DNA of 22,750 nucleotides from Phoronis australis (Eukaryota; Phoronida; Phoronidae), in the NCBI GenBank assembly GCA_002633005.1, contig NMRA01000043.1:311953-334702 (forward strand). The letters are read 5' to 3'. Below the pieces are notes generated by a model. The model made no database searches. It was given only the letters and a program-made list of their open reading frames with translations, and was not told the DNA's origin. Position numbers and translations under genes: made by a program. Numbering within the stretch: the first letter of the stretch is position 1; every line of letters starts with the position of its first letter. Positions 9,001 to 16,875 of the stretch are shown piece after piece.

Positions 9001-10195
9001 GGAGCTACCACAAAATTCAGCACAAAAAGTAAGGTAATTCTCAGATCATTTCTATGTTACTTATCACTTTAAAAAAGTACAACAAAAATTGCTTATTTTC
9101 ATAACATACAAAAACTGAATTTTATGTTTGCTAAATATAGAATTTTCTGTTTTTGAATATGGAACATCACAGTCTCTAAGTACGCCACACCTATTGGCTA
9201 TGTCATACTTGCCTTGTTTCGATTCAATGCCATCGTACAATTTTGAGTAACCTCTGACCTCAAAGAAAAACACTATCACTGTTGGGAAGGCCATGAACGG
9301 TATAGACTTTGTGGCATAGGTTATTTCTTTTGACACTTGATTCTGTAAGAAGATTGAAAAGTGAATTACATGCACAGTTACAAGAAAACTACATGTTACA
9401 TGTTGATAACAAGATACCGGAGTTCCAGATTTTCCAATTGACAACACTAGCACACTCAAATTCTTTTTATCCTGTGTAAAGAAAATTGACAATTCGTTAT
9501 AGTATTGCTTGACATGCCATGAAATACCATTTACAGACCTTGCTACACCAAGACTAGGCTAGGCAAGATTCTACCTCCTCCCCCACCCCCCACCACTTAG
9601 GACATTAAAAAGGATTCTGGCACAGCAAGGATGCCCCAGCCAAGCAGCAAGTCAAGCCAATTTGTAAAGACATGCCCAAGTTAATTGAGAGTGTAAATTT
9701 ATGTTAGAAAGTAATGGGTCGCAATTATTTCCATCAAATTAGGTTTATTACATTGTAAACACAAAGTATGGTTATGCCAACAAATCATTGCTTAATCCCT
9801 AGGTAAGGAAGAAGATTAGGCCATAATGGTAACTGGCACAAATCAAAAGTTAACTTTCTGACCATTAATTAATGAATGAAAATAACTCTGAACAAGGTCT
9901 TACTAGTACTTAAAAAGTAACTTAGTTGAGCTTAAACCAGCCACAACTATAGGTTATCTTAATCTATTAAGTATTTCAACTATACCTGTAATATTTGTGT
10001 ATGTTTTAGATGTCTTTTGTCGAATACAAAATGATAACTTAATGTAGCCGGAATGATGTACACAAGAAATCCACCGAGAAGAACAACAAGGTAGAGACTG
10101 AGACACTGGCGTACAACATCGTTCCGCGGCCAAGTTGCAGGGTAGACGTAAGGATCAAAAAAGTATTGATCAGCCACATTTAAAACAAGATCCAT
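2625..10195 (-). CDS. SC5D: sterol C5-desaturase / lathosterol oxidase, four coding exons
   Basis: The gene encodes the ER membrane di-iron enzyme that puts the C5-C6 double bond into lathosterol to give 7-dehydrocholesterol, using cytochrome b5 electrons. Coding exons are 10195-9986, 9342-9213, 4606-4476 and 3038-2625. Joined, they give about 294 residues, against about 299 in vertebrates. The N terminus ([20 protein letters not shown]) is almost colinear with vertebrate SC5D. The three metal-binding histidine clusters are all present: HYGLHH (137-142), HKDHH (150-154) and HTDHH (228-232). The family signature [12 protein letters not shown] follows the second cluster. Hydrophobic segments lie near residues 31-52, 83-99, 115-136 and 190-207. 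No stop or frameshift is seen, so the gene looks functional. Intron phases are 0, 1 and 0. The splice choice at intron 2 is ambiguous (see findings). Confidence 0.96.
3245..3352. repeat. three copies of a 41-bp tandem repeat
   Basis: The core CCTCACTGCAAGGTATAGCT recurs with starts 41 bases apart (CACTGCAAGG near 3251, 3292 and 3333) and very few differences. It lies in SC5D intron 3. No coding or regulatory role can be read from it. Confidence 0.85.
3788..3922. repeat. ~4.5 copies of a 31-bp tandem repeat derived from a SINE tail
   Basis: Units with CTCAAGGGTCTAGCAGTGT and CCCAGTGGGA recur every 31 bases (near 3791, 3822, 3853, 3884 and 3915). The last unit merges into the B-box half of the neighbouring tRNA-like sequence: GTGGGACTCAA is common to both. 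The array therefore appears to have been amplified from the 3' side of that element. Confidence 0.85.
3895..3977 (-). mobile_element. tRNA-derived SINE head (pol III A and B boxes)
   Basis: On minus, TGGCCCAGTGG (3965-3955) fits the A-box consensus. GGGTTTGAGTCCC (3922-3910) fits the B box 43 bases later, the spacing found in tRNA genes. The intervening sequence does not fold into a clean anticodon arm. This is therefore better called a tRNA-derived SINE or tRNA relic than a working tRNA. Confidence 0.6.
4072..4141 (-). mobile_element. second tRNA-like relic, tRNA-Cys-like
   Basis: On minus, TAACTCAACGGCAGAGCG (4131-4114) is close to a D-arm/A box. It is followed by TTTGACTGATC and a B-box-like AGCTCGAATCT (4089-4079) at tRNA spacing (42 bases). 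The TTTGACTG part recalls tRNA-Cys. The T arm and acceptor stem do not pair properly, so this is a pseudogene or SINE head and not a functional tRNA. Confidence 0.55.
4476..4606 (-). CDS. SC5D: SC5D coding exon 3
   Basis: Encodes WLFVALSC...[15 protein letters not shown] and [10 protein letters not shown], the membrane segment plus the first two histidine clusters. The donor is AAA|GTGAGT at 4476/4475, phase 0. The preferred acceptor is GATTTTACAG at 4607, phase 1. A second acceptor, CCGCCAG at 4624, would add a few residues if paired with the alternative donor of exon 2. Confidence 0.93.
4742..7700. other. SC5D intron 2, gene-free part
   Basis: AT-rich intron with no exon I can support on either strand. 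Notable points are a CpG-containing patch near 5800-5840 and a 27-bp motif near 5545-5575 that recurs inverted at about 8705-8735 (see findings). The segment 6890-7380 is less AT-rich but full of stops in every frame. It may be 3'UTR or flank of the nested minus-strand gene. Confidence 0.5.
7710..8624 (-). CDS. candidate small secreted-protein gene nested in SC5D intron 2
   Basis: On the SC5D strand, an ATG at 8624 in good context (AAAAGATGG) opens a signal-peptide-like frame ([15 protein letters not shown]), but this frame stops at 8525-8523. From about 8595 the next frame is open and reads [16 protein letters not shown], then VDNCGQQ...[18 protein letters not shown]. It ends at a strong donor, CTTG|GTAAGT (8389). 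A good acceptor, CTGTTACAG with a CTAAT branch site upstream, is followed by an exon at 7741. In matching phase 1 this reads [10 protein letters not shown] and stops at 7710. The result would be a cysteine-containing secreted peptide of roughly 90 residues. The frame change inside the signal peptide means one base is off, the true start differs, or the gene is broken. No family recognised. Confidence 0.4.
8656..8665 (-). promoter_or_regulatory. NRF-1-like promoter motif
   Basis: On minus this reads TGCGCATGCG, the palindromic NRF-1 core, about 30 bases upstream of the ATG at 8624. Such sites mark TATA-less CpG-type promoters in animals. It is the best evidence that a separate transcript starts inside the SC5D intron. 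Confidence 0.5.
9213..9342 (-). CDS. SC5D: SC5D coding exon 2
   Basis: Acceptor TTCTTACAG, then [12 protein letters not shown]..., matching the vertebrate NQVRREI... start of the same exon. It continues through a hydrophobic segment to [16 protein letters not shown]. The preferred end is CAAG|GCAAGT, a GC donor, at 9213. The alternative end is CAA|GTATGA at 9209. The open frame runs on beyond this only as intron read-through. Confidence 0.9.
9343..9985. other. SC5D intron 1
   Basis: 643-base intron between coding exons 1 and 2, with donor GTATAG and acceptor TTCTTACAG. It contains a short CT/CCC-rich patch near 9570-9595 and no coding signal. Confidence 0.8.
9986..10195 (-). CDS. SC5D: SC5D coding exon 1 with start codon
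   Basis: Seventy codons from ATG at 10195 to ATATTACAG|GTATAG, phase 0. The ATG lies 11 bases inside the exon, which begins at 10206 after the acceptor TTTTATTTGCAG. At least one non-coding 5' exon must therefore lie upstream. The reading [13 protein letters not shown] and YPATWP matches the vertebrate N terminus, which supports this start. Confidence 0.94.
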
Positions 10196-10206
10196 TCTCT
10201 TCAGAA

Positions 10207-10218
10207 CTGCAAATAAAA
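10207..10218 (-). other. 3' splice site of an SC5D 5'UTR intron
   Basis: TTTTATTTGCAG on minus directly precedes the exon carrying the SC5D start codon. It is pyrimidine-rich and ends in CAG, so the leader is likely interrupted by an intron. The matching donor was not identified; the best upstream promoter candidates lie near 12.7-12.9 kb. Confidence 0.6.
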
Positions 10219-10547
10219 GTGAGATTTCATCAGAAAATGGCAGTCAGTGGTTGCAAATGTAACTGTATTCATCAAGTTCATTCCTTCATGCCTGCTTGTC
10301 ACTCCTTAACATTTCTGACAGTTTCAAGAGCACATGCCCTAATAAACACAAACAAAAGTTTTGTCCACATTACAATTCAACAGAAGTTCTGATCAAGCCA
10401 CATCCCATGGAATTTGTTCATGAGCACATACATACTGGATTTCTTAAGGCTGTTTCATACTAGCTACCACAAATATTATGAGATGGATTCTATGACAGTA
10501 AAGGCCCACTGCTTACTGGTGTACAGGATGTGCCTACTCAGTATTTA

Positions 10548-10590
10548 GGCAGTTGGATTGCCTGTGGATGCCACAGGCAATCCAACTGCC
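10548..10590. repeat. perfect 20-bp-stem hairpin with 3-base loop
   Basis: GGCAGTTGGATTGCCTGTGG is followed by ATG and its exact reverse complement. The flanks (about 14 bases each side) are still partly complementary, giving an imperfect stem of about 34 bp. It lies upstream of the first SC5D coding exon, probably in the 5'UTR intron. It could be a foldback element remnant or a pre-miRNA-like hairpin. Confidence 0.85.
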
Positions 10591-10599
10591 AAAACAGTG

Positions 10600-12640
10600 A
10601 ATAATATTGAATGAAGTATATGTACACATTGGGTTATAAATAATCCATAGCACGAATCTAAATCGGTTTCTGTAGTAATCACAACCCGTGTACTTTAAAC
10701 GGGTGGCAGCCCAAATCCGGTCAATGAAAAGGCGAGTCTCACTTCATCAAAAATACATTTTACACAGGAAATTGTCATTTAAAAGGGCTTGCTTACTTCA
10801 GTAATCCATTCTGGGGCAATTCCGTGAAAAGGTCAACCTCGAGACAAAAAATAAAAATTGTGACTACATTAACATTTCTGGTCTAATCTGAAAGCCCATT
10901 CTCTATAGTTTCAGGATCCACATTTGACTGACCTATAACTTCCAATTTTTTGCCTAAATGGACCCATTTTGGGAGTCACTTGACCCTAAAAATTAGCTTG
11001 ATTTTCATGTGTGTTGCTAATTATTGTCATAAAAAAGCTAATTATGGGTATTTCATTATACTATAAAATTTGTGCAATCACATGAACCCCAAACTTTATA
11101 AAAAATATCATTTCAACTTTGGCACGTCATCGACCTCTTGGGGTCAAAGGTCAACTCCTGGATATCATGGTGCCGTACGTCCATCACAAAAGTGTTAAAA
11201 AGTTTAGTTGTGTTAAGTTTTCAATCAAAATTAAAAATAATTTCAGATTCTCTTTTAACTTATTATTTAATACTATTGACCAAAATTTTAGATCCCAGGG
11301 ATAATTCGTTGAGTCAGAAATTGTGTGACAGACGTACAGCAAATTTGTACATCCGTCACACCCATGAAATAACAATTTTTCAGCAAATAAAAGTAACCTT
11401 AGGTCATATTTTTACTTTCTAAGCTTGCTGAAGTTAAAATGTATCACACACCTAATTAATTTAAAACAATACAATATTACAAAGACAGCTTTAAAATTAT
11501 GTGAATAAGTTGCAACAGATTTAAACTAAATGCATTGGATTTTTTTAAGTTCAAAAGTATTTGCAGAAAAGTTATAGTTTGCAATGTCATCTAGTTATCT
11601 TAGTAGAATTCAACTTATTAAAATTAGACAGTTGGACCACATGATAAAATGTAAACAAAACAAAATGCTAATTTAATGAACTTATTGTTTATCTGTTGTT
11701 AACCCGCATTTGTGAAGAAATGCTCAGCTTTTGGGAAATTCAAGATGCAAAAATCTTCATACAAAAGAATTGAAAAATATTGAAGTAGTGACAAAAGACA
11801 AATATAGCATAAATACTGCAAAAGCTTCAATCATTTTAAGTTGATATCTTAGTCACAACAAACAATTTACTACTAGAAATACAGATGGTACGTCCATCAC
11901 GTCCGTCCGTCACACTAACTCAACTTATATCGAGATGTCTGACAAAAAGTTCTTGAAAGATATCATCAAAACAATTAGTGTTTTGAACTTTGAAAACCTT
12001 CTACTATATCATATAAAACAAAAAATTGTAACTTAATGCAACTCACAGAAAATTAACGTTAAAAATTTTTCATTAAAAATTCAAGTTCTCTGCATACATC
12101 CATCAAACCCCTTTAACCCTATCGTGCTTCTATTTACAGCAAAATCACCATATGGTGAAGACCACATTAAATTGAGAAATTCCACTTATTTTGAGTACAT
12201 GTACAAAAATGACTGCGCCAATTGTCAGTGATAACAGCCACCGGTTAATGTTCTATGTTTACTCTTAAAAATGATTGATTATAAAAAATAGTATGTACAT
12301 TTATATATACATGCTTCTTTTAACGATACTAGCTGAAGTTTGAAATGAGTAACTTTTTATTGGGCATGCTGTGCAATTGCCTATTAGGCTATTTAACAGA
12401 ATATGCAAGCTAATGACATTGTTTTTACAATTGCATGTAACTTTGCACCACATTCACCAAAGCAATCAAACTGGCAGGCCTGTGTATGCTGGGAATATGC
12501 CAGCCTTGGTACAAAGCTGCACTAAATATACAGCTTTGCGCCGATGTGGGTAAAAAACTGGCCAGACAAAATCTGACACAAAACTAGTGTCATCAAAAAC
12601 TAGTCTTCCTTGAGTAGGCTAAATTACTTAATGGTGTAAT
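10600..12640. other. gene-free AT-rich sequence with scattered CGTCCATCAC-type motifs
   Basis: No exon is supported. Short open frames at 11119-11422 overlap on both strands and look like chance. The motif (TA)CGTCCATCAC or close variants recurs near 11176, 11349, 11889 and 12098. This suggests an old dispersed repeat. Probably part of the SC5D 5' intron or upstream flank. Confidence 0.45.
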
Positions 12641-12925
12641 GGCTGCTAAAGTTGTGGAGCGACCTTTAGCGACGGCTTTCGGCGCCATGAAATATTGCGT
12701 CACCTATTGGCCAGTTTCTTTTTTCCCAGATTCTTCAATCAACTGTTCTTCCAAGAGGTAAATGTGTAGATGTCACAATAAATTATCTGAACTGGTTTCA
12801 TTTAGTTATGTTTTTAGTATTTTAATATCATCAAACAGAATTTCAAAATCAAATTTGCTTCTGTGAAGCTGTTATCATCTCCCAAGAGATGTCGCAAAAT
12901 TTTAGGAAATGGCGCATGCGCGTGA
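12640..12925. promoter_or_regulatory. candidate CpG promoter region (CCAAT box, NRF-1 site)
   Basis: A locally CpG-rich patch holds an inverted CCAAT (CTATTGG, 12705-12711) next to GCGTCAC, and a perfect NRF-1 palindrome GCGCATGCGC at 12912-12921. On minus an ATGGCGCC at 12688 opens a 31-codon frame. Given the 5'UTR intron of SC5D, this is the best visible candidate for its transcription start region. Distance and direction are inferred. Confidence 0.35.
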
Positions 12926-13868
12926 CACCAGCATACTGTTTTCAAAATGACAAAATAATTTTCAATGTTACAAAAGGCAAAGAATTACACAAGAAAACCG
13001 TTTATTAGATTGTTTTTCACTTAAACCGCTGTAACCACGTGTCAGTTGATTCACATTAGAATGCACCCCGTCCGATCTTTAGCACTACATGTTGATACAA
13101 GTTTCGGGGGTGAGGTGATGAGCAGAAGTACCCTGGCCATGTGCAATTTCGGAGTCTATGAAAGATTAACACACAGTGGTACCTAGGCAGGTACTCATCT
13201 AGGATTAAAAATGGTAGTTCAAAGTCGTAAGGAGTCGTGCAACGCGCGACTCTGAGGCACGAAGTGCAGATGGGAGGGGTGTCTCCCCATGGTAAGAAAA
13301 AAATGAAATTTACTCAAAAAGGAGTGTTTTCCATGCATTTCAGGGCATTGTTATCTTGTTTTTTGACAAAGTTATAACTTTGTGAATATGAAATTCTGAA
13401 CATTATCTGAGAGATTCACTTGACTTATAAACTAAGTCAACTTTATAGTGGTTACAATCCAGCGAATCTGTAAATGAAGAGGACTGTAAAGAAATCTAGA
13501 TTTCTGTTAATCTTTTAAAGATAATCGGTGTTACATTTTAGACATATAATTCACATAACTCTAAACTCTTTAAAGGTCTAGAAAGGTGTGTATTACTTTA
13601 TTGCAGCAAGATAATTTAAACTAATGAGAAAACATAAAAATTGTATTCAAAGACTTGAAGTTACCCTTGACAATGAGTAGAGCACAGTTATTAAACATGT
13701 TTCAATATGCCAAACAGTGCATTTTAAGTACATAAACATGTTAAATAGTTAGTGCAACTCAAAAGTCTAGAGTCCATTATGTAAACATTTGTTGACAAGT
13801 TAAATCTAATCAACTAACTTTTTACTAAAAAATACAAAGCAGTAAAGTCTAAATCTAAGACAGTTTTG
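12926..13868. other. non-coding stretch with one structured repeat
   Basis: No exon supported. The only organised segment is the two-hairpin repeat-like block at about 13230-13350. The rest is AT-rich and unremarkable. Confidence 0.5.
13230..13350 (+). repeat. two adjacent hairpins resembling a dispersed invertebrate repeat
   Basis: GAGTCG (13232-13237) pairs with CGACTC (13247-13252). ATGGGAG (about 13270-13276) pairs with CTCCCCAT (13283-13290). They are followed by TGGTAAGAAAAAAATG and AAATTTACTC. The order of hairpins and then an A-rich AAATTT tail is like a repeat I recall from several marine invertebrate genomes; I cannot confirm the family here. Confidence 0.4.
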
Positions 13869-14370
13869 TCTTTGAATGTAACAAATCCACCTCATCACAA
13901 GAAGAAATAAACACATCAAAAACATAATAACAATTTTCAAACAGTTAAATATTAACGCCTCTTACATCAAAGACCATTTGTCTATGAATGGTCCTCTCTT
14001 GCAACAAGTTCACCACATCACAAGAGGAAATAAATCATATCAAAAACATAACAATTTTCAAAAAGTTAAATAATACCGCCTCTTACACCAAAGACCGTTT
14101 GTCTATGAATGGTCCTCTTTTGCAACAAGTTCTCTACATCACAAGAGGAAATAATCATATCAAAAACATAACAACAATTTTCAAGAAGTTCAATATTACT
14201 GCCTCTTAAATCAAAGACTGTTCGTCTATGAATGGTCCTCTCTTACAACAAGTTCACCTCATCACATGAGGAAATGAACACATCAAAAACAACAATTATC
14301 AAAAAAACTTAAATAAAACCGCCAATTCCATCACAGACTGTCTTTGAAAGATCTTCCCTTGTAACAAGAC
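13869..14370. repeat. about five copies of a ~112-123-bp tandem repeat
   Basis: Units begin with TCTATGAATGGTCCTCT or TCTTTGAA near 13869, 13981, 14102, 14225 and 14341. Each continues with AACAAGTTC, CATCACAAGAGGAAATAA, ATCAAAAACATAACA and a CCGCCTCTTA-like block. The outer copies are more diverged. The array lies just 3' of the minus-strand hAT-derived pseudogene, about 70 bases past its stop codon. The open frame at 13988-14209 is a by-product of the repeat. Confidence 0.85.
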
Positions 14371-14437
14371 ACAAAAGGAAACATGAAAGTATTGCCAGCT
14401 TAACAGAATAGTATACAACCACTCCCATCACTACACA

Positions 14438-15451
14438 TCAGAGTCGACGAGGTCGCTGTTGCAAGTAATGCACAGCAGTAACTCGCATGTCAAACTCTTC
14501 GACTGGGACCCGATTGTATACTATTCGAATAAGCTGGTCCAAATGTTCAATGCTCAGGTTGCAACTAAGATTTGTCTTCAGGCAGTTCTGAACACTGAAC
14601 ACTCTCTCTGCTTCTGCATTTCCAACCGTGATGCATAGGGCGTGGCATGCCAACTTGAACATTTCTGAAAATACAAAAAGACATCAATACAGGGTTGAGG
14701 AACTTGCGAGGAGGTGCCATTAGGTTATAATTCACAATATTACTGTTATTACATTTTATACTTACCTGGAAAAAGGTCCCTGTTGTCTGAATTCTGATCA
14801 CAGAACATCTCAGAAAAGACTTCCGTTGGTCTGATATTGCAATTGACTCTATGCCGTATTTTCTTGAAAGTAAGGAACTCCCCACGACATAGCTGAAAAG
14901 GATGAATGAAATATTTACTATTAGCTCATTATAAGTTCACCAGTATTGTCAAGAGATTATGGAGCACATTTCTTAATCAACCTGCATGCACAAACCTACA
15001 TCAGGGTCCACCATAGGGGGATGTCCGTCCTTTGGAACACCGTAGTGTCCCAAAATAACATCAAAGTAGTTTGTCCCCCAGCAGTTGTCAAGGGCTTGAG
15101 GGTAGGCTCTTCGATCAAATATCTGTAAAAGAGGTTTTATCTTATTCATGTCCATGTCAAGTTTAAATCAAAATTCATCAAATTTTTGTTGATGAGCATC
15201 ATTACCTGCATGGCATCCAACAAGTTTACGTCAGGAAATCTGTTGTTATTTTCCACAACGGCAGCCAACAGAACACCCCTCAGGTGCTCAAACGATTGTT
15301 GCTGCAAGACTGCATCACCTCTCAGGGTATGGTTACTGATAACGGTGCCCTTGAAGACACCGTTTCCTGCAGTCAGTTGCGCTTTAAAATCTGTCAAGTT
15401 AGGCACATCATTAAAAGCCATGTCCTCCAACGTATCATGGCAAGCTTGGAC
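14438..15451 (-). pseudogene. hAT pseudogene, C-terminal exons including hATC
   Basis: Four exons are intact and in phase: 15451-15206 (VQACHDTLEDM ... NRFPDVNLLDAMQ), 15122-14982 (IFDRRAYPQALDN ... HYGVPKDG), 14892-14766 (LCRGEFLTFKK ... NRDLFP) and 14664-14438 (EMFKLACHALCITVGNAEAE, then RVFSVQNCLKTNLS). The last exon is the hATC dimerisation region and ends with TGA at 14440-14438. Unlike the core, this part has no stop inside it, so it is the best-preserved portion. Confidence 0.85.
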
Positions 15452-15615
15452 CTGAAATGAAACAAGCAAAGTAAGTACTTACCATATCCACATCATACTG
15501 CATAACATTTTTTAAATTTTAAAACCAAGCCAATGTGTCATGGAATAGCAACATTTGATGCACGTGTGATATCTCAAATTTTATACAAGATATGAATACA
15601 TCACAAAACTTCAAC

Positions 15616-16763
15616 GTACAGCGCTTTTAAGTGTTCCAAAGCAAACATCTCTAAACTGCAGGCTTCTGGATCCTTGTTATTTGCTTCACGGCTGAACAAA
15701 ACGAGAAGAGGCTCCATGTTTCTTATTACGGCTACAAGGCTATCACTCATAGACAACCATCAGATCTCAAACAATCTTTTGAATTTCACACTTTCACAGT
15801 TTAAAATGTTAGCAATGCCCTTGAACTGTTGTAGGTGGACCTCTGACCACTGGACAAAAGAGTAAATCAATCCAAGTGTCCGCTCCAGTGCCTGGAAAAT
15901 TTCAATTTAAATGCTGTCATTTTGTTTTTTTAAAATGTAGTGAAATTTAAAAATCAAATAACATGCATTAATCTTTGCAATCGAACACAAAAAGTAAAAA
16001 CTGCTTTACTCACATTCATGTCTCAGTTGTACCTGCATGCTTGACATACTGCCAGATGCAGCATGTGACATGCACAATGGACACACACACAGAGAAAAGG
16101 CTGATCAGTGCAAAGCTTGGATGCCACACCATTATTGCAACCAACCATTACACTTGCTCCATCTGAGCCAAAAGCTGTCACCTTCCTTATTGGCACCTCA
16201 TAGTCTTACAAAACACTTAGAAATGTTTCATAAATGGCATCAGCAATCCCATGTGCAATGGGTTTCATTTTTAAGAAGGTGGTTTCCACACCTTGATGTG
16301 AAATGTACCTAAAATGAAAAATGACAAATAAAATAAGCCTCCTAACTTCATTTGTCTTGTTATTGCCTATCATTTCACCATCTGACTATACTTGATGAAA
16401 CTTTTGTGTTGCAAATTTGAGCACCTGAAAATAAAAATGCGTGTTTTTCCGAAGAACGATCTGTTGAATCATCAACAGCAACACCAACACATGGTGAATG
16501 TTACAAAAGGTTCTTGAGCTTTTCTTCCAAGATGTGCACAATACTATTAACCATCTGTAATGATTTATATGGCAATTGTTTGAAACGAAATTAAGTAAGG
16601 GTTACTTACCTCGGCATGTGTTTCTGTACTATCATGACTGGCATTTTCCCTCTGTTCAGATCTTTTAGCACCTTTATTTCATGCCTCTGCCCAAATGCTA
16701 TGATTGGCCTAAATTTGTTATTGGGCATTTGCTCAACTGCCAACAGATAAGCAACTTCCATCC
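15616..16763 (-). pseudogene. hAT pseudogene, transposase core exons
   Basis: Exon 16763-16610 reads MEVAYLLAVEQMPNNKF, then shifts frame to NASHDSTETHAE. Exon 16554-16425 has a TAA at 16501-16503 just before SPCVGVAVDDSTD, which holds the first catalytic-type Asp. One base seems lost before its donor. Exon 16308-16014 has YISHQGVETTFLKMKPI, a TAA at 16206-16208, then TAFGSDGASVMVGCNNGVA (second catalytic Asp) and VHCACHMLHLAV, and a TGA at 16023-16025. Exon 15891-15616 reads ALERTLGLIYSFVQW and has a TGA before WLSMSDSLVAV, where the family has Arg. The donor near 15616 is weak. Confidence 0.8.
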
Positions 16764-16875
16764 CTATAAAATTGTAAAAGGTCACCTGATGAACATGAAC
16801 ACAACTCCACCAAGGTGTTATATGTCTTCCACTTTTTGTTTGCTTAACAACAATTCAATGATTTTTAGTGCTAAC

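Noticed and set aside
9064-9492. 142-codon minus-strand ORF as a single gene
   Set aside because: Only the middle part (9342-9213) matches SC5D; both ends are intron read-through beyond clear splice sites.
13988-14209. 73-codon plus-strand ORF
   Set aside because: It consists of two copies of the tandem repeat; its internal repetition reflects the DNA array.
13869-14370. CRISPR-like array
   Set aside because: The repeats are directly tandem and ~120 bp long without unique spacers, in a eukaryotic context.
15186-15455. 89-codon plus-strand ORF
   Set aside because: Antisense shadow of the exon at 15451-15206.
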